A DNA stretch of 64,000 bases. It comes from Geobacter sp. FeAm09. Lineage in GTDB: Bacteria > Desulfobacterota > Desulfuromonadia > Geobacterales > Pseudopelobacteraceae. A program made the translations under genes and the position numbers. Every line of letters starts with the position of its first letter. Position 1 is the stretch's first letter. The notes below the pieces were generated by a model. That model worked only from the letters and a program-made list of their open reading frames with translations, did no database searches and was not told the DNA's origin. The DNA is taken from NCBI RefSeq assembly GCF_008330225.1, contig NZ_CP042466.1, forward strand, positions 1,746,501 through 1,810,500, given 5' to 3'. This document shows, one piece after another, positions 27,245 to 37,400 of this stretch.

Positions 27245-27330
27245 CTCACAAAGGCACGGAGAATATCAGAAAACAAAGCCTTTCAAGGGTGAACCATAAT
27301 TCTTTCTGATTTTCTTTGTGCCTTTGTGAG
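27245..27330. repeat. Inverted repeat, dispersed family copy A
   Basis: The left arm 27245-27272 (CTCACAAAGGCAC, then GGAGAATATCAGAAA) is complementary to 27303-27330 at 25 of 28 positions. It lies between the sec terminator and recJ. The arm sequence CACAAAGGCACGGAG resembles CACAGAGACAC in copies B (32542) and C (56993), so it may be a variant of the same palindromic intergenic element. Confidence 0.75.
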
Positions 27331-27385
27331 CTTTGTGAGAGCCAGTCTTTGACGTTGTGAAGTTACGATCAGAGGAAGCATTGTT

Positions 27386-29092
27386 GTGCATAAGAAATGG
27401 AACTTGAAACGAGTTGATGAACGGACAGCCGAACGCCTGGCCCAGGACCTTGCCTTGCACCGGCTTATGGCAACCGTTCTTGTTGCCCGGGGGATTGAAA
27501 CCGCTAACGAGGCCGCTCCGTTCCTGGCCCCGTCCCTGTCGGATATGCTCGATCCCCAGCTTTTGCGTGGGGTGGCGGGGGCGGTCGAACGCCTGCTGGC
27601 TGCGCGCCGTAACCGGGAGACCATCTGCATCTACGGCGATTACGACGTGGACGGCATCAGCGGCACCGCACTCCTGGTGTCCTTTCTGCGGCAGACCGGT
27701 TTTTCCTGCCGCTATTTCATCCCGAACCGTTTCGATGACGGCTACGGGTTGAACCGGGAGGCCATTCAGGGGATCATTGACCTGGGCGCCAATCTGATCG
27801 TGTCGGTGGACTGCGGCATAACGGCGGTTGAAGAGGCGTTGTTCTGCCGCGAGCAGGGGATCGAACTCATCGTCGTCGATCACCACCTGCCCGGGGAGAC
27901 GCTCCCGGCTGCCGTCGCCGTGGTAAACCCGATGCAGCCCGGCTGCCCCTATCCCTTCAAGTCCCTGGCCGGGGTCGGGGTGGCCTTCAACCTGCTGGTA
28001 GCCCTGCGCACGGCCCTGCGTGACGAGGGGGCTTTCACGGGGGGTAGGGAGCCTGACCTGCGGGAATGGCTCGACCTGGTGGCCCTGGGCACCATCGCCG
28101 ATGTGGTCCCCCTTACCGGGCAGAACCGCATATTCGCCTTTCATGGCCTGCGGCAGCTCTCCGCGGCGACAAAACCGGGCGTACAAGCCCTCAAACAGGT
28201 CGCCGGGGTGACGGGTGGGGTGAGCTGCGGCCAGGTCGGCTTCCGTCTCGCTCCCCGCCTGAATGCCGCCGGCCGCATGGAAAGCGCCGTCCCGGGCGTC
28301 GATCTCCTGTTGAGCGGCGATCCGGCGGAATGTCAGGGTATAGCCGAGGACCTGGATGCCGCCAACGCCGAGCGCCAGGCCACAGAACGGCGCATCCTGG
28401 ATGAGGCGATCGAGATGGTGGAGAAGGCCGGCGCGTACCCCGATTGCCGGAGCATCGTCCTGGCCTCCCCGAACTGGCACCAGGGGGTGGTGGGGATTGT
28501 CGCCTCGCGCCTGGTGGAGCGGTACCACCGGCCGACGATCCTGATCAGCCTTGACGAAGACGGCAGCGCTAAGGGGTCGGGCCGCAGCATCCCCGGTTTT
28601 CACCTGCTGGATGCCGTCAGGGCCTGCTCCGGCAGCCTGGAACGTTTCGGCGGCCACCGGTACGCCGCCGGCGTGGGCCTGCGGGCGGACGCGTTCGGCG
28701 CGTTCGCCGCCGCTTTCGAGGCCGAAGCGGCCCGGCTCCTGACTGCCGACGATCTCGTGGCGCATCTGGAGGTGGATGCCGAGGCGCAACCGGTCGATAT
28801 TACGCCGGAACTGGCCCGGGAACTGAAACGGCTCGAACCGTTCGGCGCCGGCAACCCCGAGCCGGTGCTGCTCATGCGCGGGCTGAGGGTCATGGAACAC
28901 CGCGTGGTGGGGGACGGCCATCTGCGGCTGCGGTTGGCCGGGAAAGGGCGCCACTTCAGCGCCATCGCCTTCCGTCTTGCGCCGCGGGAACTCCCTGATA
29001 TGGTTGATATAGCGTTTTTTCCGGAGATGAACGAATGGAACGGCAACTCCACCCTGCAGTTGCGGGTGAAGGACCTGCGTCCCGCGGAGTGA
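27386..29092 (+). CDS. recJ: Single-stranded-DNA exonuclease RecJ, 568 aa
   Basis: RecJ degrades single-stranded DNA 5' to 3' in recombination and mismatch repair. It is a DHH phosphoesterase: ICIYGDYDVDGISGTALLV, VSVDCGIT, VVDHHLPGE (DHH motif), then GVGVAFNLL, LVALGTIADVVPL, LAPRLNAAGRM, and the DHHA1 region SIPGFHLLDAV with GGHRYAAG. A C-terminal OB-like domain follows. Length is normal. The GTG at 27386 has AGAGGAAG seven bases upstream. The CDF gene begins four bases after its stop. Confidence 0.94.
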   Translation: MHKKWNLKRVDERTAERLAQDLALHRLMATVLVARGIETANEAAPFLAPSLSDMLDPQLLRGVAGAVERLLAARRNRETICIYGDYDVDGISGTALLVSFLRQTGFSCRYFIPNRFDDGYGLNREAIQGIIDLGANLIVSVDCGITAVEEALFCREQGIELIVVDHHLPGETLPAAVAVVNPMQPGCPYPFKSLAGVGVAFNLLVALRTALRDEGAFTGGREPDLREWLDLVALGTIADVVPLTGQNRIFAFHGLRQLSAATKPGVQALKQVAGVTGGVSCGQVGFRLAPRLNAAGRMESAVPGVDLLLSGDPAECQGIAEDLDAANAERQATERRILDEAIEMVEKAGAYPDCRSIVLASPNWHQGVVGIVASRLVERYHRPTILISLDEDGSAKGSGRSIPGFHLLDAVRACSGSLERFGGHRYAAGVGLRADAFGAFAAAFEAEAARLLTADDLVAHLEVDAEAQPVDITPELARELKRLEPFGAGNPEPVLLMRGLRVMEHRVVGDGHLRLRLAGKGRHFSAIAFRLAPRELPDMVDIAFFPEMNEWNGNSTLQLRVKDLRPAE

Positions 29093-29095
29093 TGC

Positions 29096-29995
29096 ATGCA
29101 GCGCAACGAACGTTTTGATCAGGCGGAGAGAGTCATCCGCATCGGCTTCTGGGTCAATGCACTGCTGATGGTCTTCAAGCTGGCCGCCGGCTACTGGGGG
29201 CGTTCCGACGCCGTGTTTGCCGACGGCATCGAGAGCGCCTGCGATTTCGTCGCCCTGTTCTCCACCATGGTGGCGCTCAAGCTGGGCCGCAAGCCGTTCG
29301 ACGAACAGCACCCCTACGGCCACGGCCGGGCCGAAAGCCTGGCGGCCCTTCTGGTCTCCCTGGTCATCGTGGCGACCGGCGCCTGGATCATGGTCGGATC
29401 GGTCCATGCGGTCATCGACCGCGACTTCAAATCACCCGGCCTCATCGCCGTTGCGGCGGCTTTCGTCACCATCGTCATCAAGGAGTGGCTCTACCGCTTC
29501 TCGCAAAGGACCGGAACGCGCCTGGAGAGCCCGGCGCTTCTGGCGGTCGCCAAGGATCACCGCAAGGACGCCATCACCTCGATCTCGACCCTGGCCGGCG
29601 TGGGGGGGGCCTATTTCGGCTGGGGCATCATGGACCCCCTGGCGGCGGGACTCACCTCGATCTTTATCCTGCACATCGGTTTCCAGGCCTTTCGGGAATC
29701 GGCCCACGACCTGATGGACGGCGCCGCCCCGCCGGATTTCGTCGGCGAGGTTACCCGCCTGGCGGAGAGCGTGCCGCGGGTGGAGCATGTCCACGGCATC
29801 CGCGCCCGCCGTTCCGGCCAGTACATGATCATCGACCTCAAGCTGGATATGGACCCGGCCATGACGGTCAAGGAATCCCACGATGTGGCCACCCGGGTGA
29901 AGGAACTGATCTTCCAGGGGTTTTCCAATGTGGGCGACGTCATGATCCACATCAATCCGCACGACGAGGAGCATGAGGACCTGATCAGGCTGTGA
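29096..29995 (+). CDS. Cation diffusion facilitator (CDF) metal efflux protein, 299 aa
   Basis: This is an inner-membrane Zn/Fe/Mn-type antiporter. About six helices carry FADGIESACDFVALF (metal site Asp residues), the HPYGHGRAESLAALL loop, and KDHRKDAITSISTLAG, where His and Asp line the second half-site. The C-terminal cytosolic domain has VEHVHGIRARRSG and DLKLDMDP with Asp/His. It resembles FieF/YiiP. ATG 29096 is directly after recJ, and hrpB starts within its stop codon. The metal specificity cannot be read from sequence alone. Confidence 0.9.
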   Translation: MQRNERFDQAERVIRIGFWVNALLMVFKLAAGYWGRSDAVFADGIESACDFVALFSTMVALKLGRKPFDEQHPYGHGRAESLAALLVSLVIVATGAWIMVGSVHAVIDRDFKSPGLIAVAAAFVTIVIKEWLYRFSQRTGTRLESPALLAVAKDHRKDAITSISTLAGVGGAYFGWGIMDPLAAGLTSIFILHIGFQAFRESAHDLMDGAAPPDFVGEVTRLAESVPRVEHVHGIRARRSGQYMIIDLKLDMDPAMTVKESHDVATRVKELIFQGFSNVGDVMIHINPHDEEHEDLIRL

Positions 29996-32526
29996 CGACG
30001 ACCCCGCTTCCCATTGACGCAATCCTTCCGAACCTCCTCCAGACCGCCCGCACCGCCCCCTGCGCCGTGCTGCACGCCCCGCCCGGCGCGGGCAAGACCA
30101 GCCGCGTTCCCCTGGCCCTGCTGGACGTCATTCCCCCCGAGGCGGGCCGCATCGTCATGCTGGAGCCGCGCCGCATCGCCGCGGCATCGGCGGCCCGCTG
30201 GATGGCCCGCACCCTGGGGGAGGAGGTCGGGCAGACGGTGGGCTACTCGATCCGCTTCGAGACCCGGGTATCACCCGCCACCCGGGTCGAGGTGGTCACC
30301 GAGGGCATCCTGACCCGCCGCATCCAGAACGATCCCCTGCTGGAGGGGGTGGGGATGGTGATCTTCGACGAGTTTCACGAACGAAGCATCCAGGCCGACC
30401 TGGGGCTGGCGCTCTGCCTGGAGGTACAGCGCCAGGTACGGCCGGACCTGAAGATCCTGGTCATGTCGGCCACCCTGGATGTGGAGCCCCTGGCGCGTCT
30501 CATGGGGGATGCCCCGGTGCTGAGCTCTGCCGGGCGCTCCTTTCCCGTGGAGGAGGTCTACCTGGAGGAACGTTCGTCGGGACGGCTTCCCGACCGTATG
30601 GTTGCCGCGATCCAGCGGGCCCTGCGCGAGACGGAGGGGGACCTCCTGGCGTTCCTCCCCGGCAGCGGCGAGATTCGCACCTGCGCCTCCCTGCTGGCGG
30701 GATGCGGCTTGGGGGAGAAGGGGGTCTCGGTTCACCAGCTTTACGGCGATCTCCCCTTCGACGAGCAGCAGCGGGCCATCCAGCCCGGCAGGCAGCGCAG
30801 GGTGGTGCTGGCCACCAGCATCGCCGAAACCAGCCTCACCATCGAGGGGGTGCGGACGGTGATCGACAGCGGCCTGTCGCGGCGGCTGCGCTTCGACCCG
30901 GCCAGCGGCATGAACCGGCTGGTCACGGTGCGCGAATCCGCCTCTTCCGCCGAGCAGCGCAAGGGGAGGGCAGGCCGGCTCGGGCCGGGGACCTGTTACC
31001 GTCTGTTCAGCCGCCACACCCTGAGCGCCATGACGCCCCACACCCCGCCGGAGATCCTGGACACCGACCTGTCGCCCCTGGTGTTGGAACTGGCCGCCTG
31101 GGGCGTTGCGGACCCGCAGGGCCTGGCCTGGCTCGACCCGCCTCCCGCGGCGGCCCTGGCCGTGGGGCGGCGCTTGCTGGCCGATGTGGGAGCATTGGAC
31201 GCCCAGGGGCGCATCACCGCCCCGGGGCGGTCCATGATGCGGCTGCCGCTCCATCCGCGCCTGAGCCGGCTGCTGCTGCGGGCCCAGGAACTGGGCTGTT
31301 CCCGGCTCGGTTGCGACCTGGCGGCGCTGGTCTCCGAACGGGACATCTTCCGTGCGGCCGGGGTGGGACGCGCACCCCGTGTGGGGCTGTCGGACATCGG
31401 CGAGCGCCTGGAATGCCTGCACGCCTGGCGCAATGGCGGTTCCGGCGGGCAATGGGCGGATACGGCGGCCCTGAAAGCGGTGGAGCGGGTGAGCCGCCAA
31501 CTGGCGCATCTGCTGCCGCCCGCCGCCAAAGACAGGCCGGTCGATACGGATGAGGCGACGGCCAGGCTGCTCTTGGCCGCCTATCCCGACCGGGTGGCCC
31601 GGAGCCGCGGGGACGGAGAGGGGCGCTATCTGCTGGCGAGCGGCCGGGGTGCCCGGCTCTCGCCCCGCAGCGTGACCCGAAAGGCCGACTACATCGTGGC
31701 GGTAGATGTGGACGGCGGCGGCCAGGGCGAGGGAACCATCCACCTGGCCTCGGAGGTGGGTGAGGAACTGCTGCACCGGGAGTGCGCCGGTCTGATCGTC
31801 CGGCAGAACGCAATAACCTGGAGCGAGCGGGAAAAAAGGATTGTGGCGGCCCGGGAGGAGTGCTTCGGGGCGCTCAGGCTCTCGTCCGCACCCTACACAC
31901 CCGCCCGTGAGGAGGCATGCCCCGTGATCCTGGAGGCGGTGCGGGCCTCCCACCTGGAGCTGCTGGACATGAACGACGGGGTGCGCCGGATGCAGGGGAG
32001 GGTGGCGCTCCTGCGCCGGGCCCTGCCGGAGGATGGCTGGCCGGACCTGTCGGACGAAAACCTGCTGGAAACGCTGGAGGAGTGGCTGGGGCCCCATCTG
32101 GCCGGGGTGCGCACCGCTCAACAACTGCGGGCGCTGGACCTTGCCCCGCTGGTGCTCGGGCTGTTGGACTACCGCCGCCAGCGGCTTTTGGATGAATTGG
32201 CCCCCACGCATCTGGAGGTACCCAGCGGCTCCCGCATCAGACTCGATTACGGGTCCGGCGAGTGGCCCGTATTGGCGGTGAAGCTGCAGGAATTGTTCGG
32301 ATTGGCGGATACCCCGGCCATCGCCCGGGGGAGGGTGGGGGTGCTGCTGCACCTCCTGTCACCGGCCGGGAGGCCGATCCAGGTTACGCGGGATCTGAAG
32401 GGGTTCTGGAACGGCGCCTACCATGAGGTGAAAAAGGAGTTGAAGGGGCGGTATCCAAAACACCCCTGGCCGGACGACCCCTGGAGCGCCCAGCCGACGC
32501 GGCGGGCGAAGCCACGGGGTAGCTAG
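29992..32526 (+). CDS. hrpB: ATP-dependent helicase HrpB, 844 aa
   Basis: HrpB is a DExH-box helicase, presumably acting on RNA, whose precise role in bacteria is not settled. The order is LHAPPGAGKTSRVPLALL (Walker A), MLEPRRIAA, VVTEGILTRRIQ, FDEFHERS (DEFH), VMSATLD, LAFLPGSGEIR, VLATSIAETSLTIEGV and QRKGRAGRLGPGTCYRLF (motif VI). The C-terminal helicase-associated domains and an HrpB-specific tail with LTRDLKGFW-like VTRDLKGFWNGAYHEVKKEL complete it. GTG 29992 overlaps the CDF stop. Length is normal. Confidence 0.95.
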   Translation: MTTTPLPIDAILPNLLQTARTAPCAVLHAPPGAGKTSRVPLALLDVIPPEAGRIVMLEPRRIAAASAARWMARTLGEEVGQTVGYSIRFETRVSPATRVEVVTEGILTRRIQNDPLLEGVGMVIFDEFHERSIQADLGLALCLEVQRQVRPDLKILVMSATLDVEPLARLMGDAPVLSSAGRSFPVEEVYLEERSSGRLPDRMVAAIQRALRETEGDLLAFLPGSGEIRTCASLLAGCGLGEKGVSVHQLYGDLPFDEQQRAIQPGRQRRVVLATSIAETSLTIEGVRTVIDSGLSRRLRFDPASGMNRLVTVRESASSAEQRKGRAGRLGPGTCYRLFSRHTLSAMTPHTPPEILDTDLSPLVLELAAWGVADPQGLAWLDPPPAAALAVGRRLLADVGALDAQGRITAPGRSMMRLPLHPRLSRLLLRAQELGCSRLGCDLAALVSERDIFRAAGVGRAPRVGLSDIGERLECLHAWRNGGSGGQWADTAALKAVERVSRQLAHLLPPAAKDRPVDTDEATARLLLAAYPDRVARSRGDGEGRYLLASGRGARLSPRSVTRKADYIVAVDVDGGGQGEGTIHLASEVGEELLHRECAGLIVRQNAITWSEREKRIVAAREECFGALRLSSAPYTPAREEACPVILEAVRASHLELLDMNDGVRRMQGRVALLRRALPEDGWPDLSDENLLETLEEWLGPHLAGVRTAQQLRALDLAPLVLGLLDYRRQRLLDELAPTHLEVPSGSRIRLDYGSGEWPVLAVKLQELFGLADTPAIARGRVGVLLHLLSPAGRPIQVTRDLKGFWNGAYHEVKKELKGRYPKHPWPDDPWSAQPTRRAKPRGS

Positions 32527-32541
32527 ATTTGAAAACAAGAA

Positions 32542-32566
32542 TCTGCCACAGAGTCTCTGTGGCAGA
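32542..32566. repeat. Perfect palindrome, dispersed family copy B
   Basis: TCTGCCACAGAG, one T, then CTCTGTGGCAGA: 12 perfect base pairs between the convergent hrpB and pgi genes. The right half plus AAGTT is identical to copy C (56993-57079), so B looks like C with its middle deleted. It may also stop transcription, but a T run is lacking. Confidence 0.8.
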
Positions 32567-32569
32567 AGT

Positions 32570-34159
32570 TTATTGCCGTGCCTGAAATCGCCACTCACCG
32601 ACATCACCCTCGCACACCGCCGCAACACCCCGGCCGGGATTGGCCGCCAGATGCCGCAGGATGGCGAAGACCTGCTCCACCGCCTCCGGTTTGCCGAGGT
32701 TCGCGGCGACCTCTCCGGCGGTCATGGCGCTTTGGCCCCTCCCCAGCAGCGCCATGATCTCCTTCTGCAGGGCCAGGACCGCACCGGCCGCCTTTTTCCC
32801 CGCTTCGACCCCCGGCTGGTGGTAGGCGTTGATGTTGACCAGGCTGGCGTACAGGCCGACGGCGCGTTCGAACAGGGCGATCAGGACGCCCAGCGTAAAT
32901 GCGTCGAGCCGTTCCACGGTAATGGTCATGGATTCGCGCCCCTTCTCGTACAGTGCCTGGCGGGTCCCCTGGAAGAAGCCGAAGAGGAAATCACCGCTGG
33001 TAATCCCCTCCTCCACCGGCATGGAGGTCTCTTCCCGATCGCGCAGCACCTCCACGAAGGTCACGAAGAAGTTGTTCACCCCTTCGCGCAATTGCTGCAC
33101 ATAGGCGTGCTGGTCGGTGGACCCCTTGTTGCCGTACACCGTCAGTCCCTGGTTGACGATGCTGCCTTCCAGGTCCTTCTCCTTGCCGATGGACTCCATG
33201 ATCAACTGCTGCAGGTAGCGGGAAAAGAGCAAGAGCCGGTCCTTGTAGGGGAGCATGACCATGTCCTTTTCCCCGCGGCCGCCCGTGGCGTGGTGCCACA
33301 TCAGGGCCATGAGCGCGGCGGGATTTTGCCGGGTCTCCGGCTGGCGGGTGACGGTGTCGCAGGCCGCGGCGCCGGCCAGCAAGGCCGTGATGTCGAGTCC
33401 CTGCAAGGCTGCCGGGAGCAGGCCGACCGCCGAGGTCACGGAGGTGCGGCCGCCGACCCAGTCCCACATGGGGAAGCGGGCGAGCCAGCCTTCCGCGGCG
33501 GCGAGCCGGTCCAGTTCGCTTCCGGCGCCGGTCACGGCCACGGCATGGCGGGCGAATTCCAGCCCTGCGCGCCGGTAGGCGGACTGGGCCTCCAGCATGC
33601 CGTTGCGGGTCTCCTTCGTGGAACCGCTCTTGGAGATGACGACGGTCAGGGTGCGCCCCAGGTCGTCCCCCAGTTCGGCGAACACCCGATCCATGCCGTC
33701 GGGATCGGTGTTGTCGAGGAACGTAGGCTTCATCCGGTCTTTGGGCGTACCGAGGGCGTCGGCCACGAACTGCGGCCCCAGGGCCGAACCGCCGATGCCG
33801 ATGATGAGCAGGCGCGTGAATTGTCCATTGTTTTGGGATGTTATGCCGCCTGAGTGAATCTGTTGGCTGAAGGTTTTGACCAGGCCGAGGGCCGCCGCAA
33901 TCTGGTCGCGGATCGCCTCGGTCGGGGCGAGGGGGGCGTTTCGCAGCCAGTAGTGCCCCACCATGCGCTGTTCGTCGGGATTGGCCAGTGCGCCGGCCTC
34001 CACGGCGTTCATGGCGGCAAAGGCCCGTTGCATGGGCGGCTCCATGTGCTTAAGGAACGTGTCGGGGAATCCCATGCGGCTGATGTCAAGCGACAGCCCC
34101 AGCTTCGGACACAGGCAGAGATGGGTGGCATAGCGCTTCCAGAGTGCGGGCTCGTCCAT
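32570..34159 (-). CDS. pgi: Glucose-6-phosphate isomerase, 529 aa
   Basis: Pgi interconverts glucose- and fructose-6-phosphate in glycolysis and gluconeogenesis. Motifs in order are [71 protein letters not shown] (split here by reading), [18 protein letters not shown], and the lysine near [17 protein letters not shown]. The start at 34159 is chosen for GGAGG five bases upstream; an upstream in-frame ATG at 34195 has none. It is convergent with hrpB. The gene supplies fructose-6-phosphate, also the substrate of the mannose pathway at 11708-13689. Confidence 0.94.
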   Translation of the reverse strand: MDEPALWKRYATHLCLCPKLGLSLDISRMGFPDTFLKHMEPPMQRAFAAMNAVEAGALANPDEQRMVGHYWLRNAPLAPTEAIRDQIAAALGLVKTFSQQIHSGGITSQNNGQFTRLLIIGIGGSALGPQFVADALGTPKDRMKPTFLDNTDPDGMDRVFAELGDDLGRTLTVVISKSGSTKETRNGMLEAQSAYRRAGLEFARHAVAVTGAGSELDRLAAAEGWLARFPMWDWVGGRTSVTSAVGLLPAALQGLDITALLAGAAACDTVTRQPETRQNPAALMALMWHHATGGRGEKDMVMLPYKDRLLLFSRYLQQLIMESIGKEKDLEGSIVNQGLTVYGNKGSTDQHAYVQQLREGVNNFFVTFVEVLRDREETSMPVEEGITSGDFLFGFFQGTRQALYEKGRESMTITVERLDAFTLGVLIALFERAVGLYASLVNINAYHQPGVEAGKKAAGAVLALQKEIMALLGRGQSAMTAGEVAANLGKPEAVEQVFAILRHLAANPGRGVAAVCEGDVGEWRFQARQ

Positions 34160-34404
34160 GGTAACCTCCGGTTCGGTCGTAAACGTCAGAGCCATTTTGC
34201 CCTGTCCATGCCGTTTGTCAAGCAGCCAGTCAATTCATCCCCGGATATTGTGTCCGCCGGAGAAAAAACAGGGGGTCCGGGCCGTTTTTCTTCTTGTAAC
34301 ATGGCGAAGTTTTTATTAGGTTCAGGACAATGGGAAAAACAGCCTGCCATCCCCCTGCTTTCCATGGTGACGCTCTAAGTAGCCGCATCCGCTCTGACGG
34401 GGCC

Positions 34405-34424
34405 GAATTCAGGATAGAGGTCTG
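34405..34424 (+). repeat. Direct repeat, left copy, flanking the chimeric kinase
   Basis: GAATTCAGGATAGAGGTCTG is present here, just before the kinase start, and again at 37904-37923 over the kinase stop codon. The right copy encodes the protein's last residues (EFRIEV). The left copy therefore looks like the 3' end of a vanished related kinase gene. Confidence 0.9.
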
Positions 34425-34426
34425 TT

Positions 34427-37400
34427 ATGAGAAGAAAGTCAGCGACCGACACACCCCACGCGGAGCTCCCTGCCGAACTTGACGGGCAATTGCCCGCAAT
34501 TCTGGAGCTGGTACAGGCCAGGACCGGCCACGATTTCAGCTCCTACAAGGCCAATACCATCCAACGGCGCATCGAGCGGCGCATGGCGATGAACAATGTG
34601 CGCGGGGCTGCCGACTACCTTGCCTTCCTGAACGGAAACCCCCGGGAAGCCCATGATCTCTGCCGGGAGTTCCTCATCGGGGTCACCGGATTTTTCCGCG
34701 ACCCGGAAGCGTTTGCCGTCCTCGGCCGCGAGGTCGTGCCGCGTCTCTTCGCGGGGCGCACTGCCGACGACCCGGTACGCATCTGGCACCCCTGCTGCTC
34801 CACGGGCGAAGAGGCCTACTCCATGGCCATCCTGGTCAGGGAGTATCTGGAGAGCCGGAACCGTACCGCCGAGGTGCTGATCTTTGCCAGCGACCTGGAC
34901 GAAGAGGCGCTCGCCCAGGCCCGGGCCGGGCACTATCCCGACGCCATCGAGGCGACCGTGGGGGCGGAGCGGCTCGCTGCCTGGTTCACCAAAACGGACG
35001 GCGGCTACCAGGTGACCGGGCAACTGCGGGAGATGGTCGTCTTCGCCCATCACAGCCTGATCAAGGACCCCCCTTTTTCCCGCCTCGACCTGCTCGTCTG
35101 CCGCAACGGCCTGATCTACCTCACCCCTGCCATGCAGAAACGGCTCATCCCCCTCTTTCACCAGGTGCTGAAACCGGATGGTTTCCTGTTCCTCGGGGCC
35201 GCGGAATCGATAGGCCAGCATGCCGATTTGTTCCTCCCGATCCATAAGAAGTGGAAGATCTTCCGGCGCCGGGAGAGCAGCCGGTCCGGCGAAACGGTCT
35301 TCCCCTTTTCCGTTTCCGTCCCCAAGGCCGCCGGGGCGGTCCGGTCTCCACGGACTGCCGAGGCACGGGATGACGCCCCCGCGGAGCGTGCCGAGAAGCT
35401 CCTCGCGGAGCGGTACGCCCCTCCCTGGGTGTTGATCAACGACAAGTACGAGGTGGTCCATGTCTCCCCCCGCGCCAGCCGTTTTCTCGAAGTGCCGGTG
35501 GGCGAACCGTCCCGCGACATCCTGAAAATGGCGCGGGAGGCCCTGCGGCCGTCGCTGCGGGCGGCGATCCACACGGCATTCGGCGAACGGAGGCAGGTTG
35601 TTTTCCGGGGGGTGAAGGTCGGTGACGGCGAGGGGGAAGCAACGGTCAACGTGCTGGTGGAACCGCTCGCCACGACGCAGCTTGGCGTAATCCAGGCCAT
35701 GGTGGCCTTCGAGCCGGTATGCGCCCCCCCGATGGCCCCAACGGCCCACGGCGCCGAAATCGCCCCGGGCGACGAATCCTCCAAGGATGCCTTGATACGC
35801 CACCTGGAGGAGCAATTGTGCGTCACCCACGAACAGCTACAGGTCGCCGTCGAACAGCTCGCCACCTCAAGCGAGGGGTTCATGTCCTCCAGCGAAGAGC
35901 TCATCACCATCAACGAAGAATACCAGTCCATGAACGAAGAGCTGCAGGCGACCAACGAGGAGTTGGAAACCTCGAAAGAGGAATTGCAGGCGCTCAACGA
36001 GGAACTGCTCTCCGTCAACGCCGAACTGCAGCAGAAGGTGGAAGAGCTCAATCTGGCCAATAGCGACATGGAAAACCTCTTCGCCAGCTCGGAGATCGCC
36101 GCCATCTTTCTTGACCGGCAACTGGTCATCAAGCGTTTTTCTCCCGCCATGGCCGCCATCTTCAGCCTGATTCCGGCCGATATGGGCCGCCCCTTCCAGC
36201 ACCTGGCGGGAAAGCTCGACTGGTCGTCCCTTTCCTGCGATGCCCGGGAGGTGCTGGGGGGACACCCCATTGCCGAGCGCGAGGTTACGACCCTGGAAGA
36301 AGGGCGCTGCTACCTCAAGCGGGTGCTCCCCTATCGCAGCCACGATGGGGTCGTGAGCGGTATCGTCATCATCCTGGTGGACATCAGCGCGCACAAAAAG
36401 GCCGAAGAGGTGAGGGCCCGTCTGGCGGCCATTGTGGAATCGTCGGATAACGCCATTATCTCCAAGGGGCTGGACGGCCGTATCAGCACCTGGAACAGCG
36501 GCGCCGAACGGCTGTTCGGCTATCGGGCCGAAGAGATCATCGGGAAGCCGGTCTCCCTCCTCTTTCCCCCCGAACTGCCGGCCGAAGATGAGCAGATACT
36601 GGCTCTGCTGAAGGCCGGCGAGCGGGTCGATCACCTGGAAACCGTACGCTTGGCCAGGGACGGCCGGAGAATCGACGTATCCCTGACCGCCTCGCCCGTT
36701 AAAGATGATGTGGGCCGCATCATCGGGGCATCACAGATCGTCCGGGATATCACCGAGAGGAAAAAGGTGGAGGAGCACGCCCGGCATCTCGCCTCGTTTC
36801 CGCAATTGGACCCCAATCCGGTCCTGGAGGCGGATGCAGCGGGCACCATTGTCTTTGCCAATCCTGCCGCACAGCGTTTCCTGGAGTCCGTCGGGCTGAC
36901 CGGGGAAGACGCCGTGCGCTTTCTTCCGGGGGATGTGAAGGAGATCCTGGAGGAGTGGGACAGGACGACCGAATCGACCCTGTACCGGGAAATCGTCATC
37001 AGGGACAGGGTCTTCGGGGAGACGATCCAGTTGCTCCCCCGTTTCAACCTGGTGCGCATGTATGCCCATGAAATAACCAAGCGCAAGCGGGCGGAGGAGG
37101 AACTGCTCCGTGCCCACGACGAGTTGGAGCATCGGGTTGCGGAACGCACCGAGGAGCTGGCGGCGGCGCTTACGTCCCTGCGGAAGGAAACCAGCGAACG
37201 GCTGCACGCCCTGGAGGCCCTGCGCAAAAAGGAACAGATGCTCCTGCAGCAGAGCCGCCTGGCGGCCATGGGAGAGATGATCAACAATATCGCCCACCAG
37301 TGGCGTCAGCCGCTGAACGTGCTGGGGCTTTTGGTTCAGCAGATACGGCTGTTTTACGGTATGGAGCAGTTCAGTCAGGAGTTTCTGGACGAAACCGTCG

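Noticed and set aside
27266-32352. Long antisense frames opposite recJ/CDF and hrpB
   Set aside because: They are shadow frames of well-recognised plus-strand genes with His/Gly/Pro-rich low-complexity translations.
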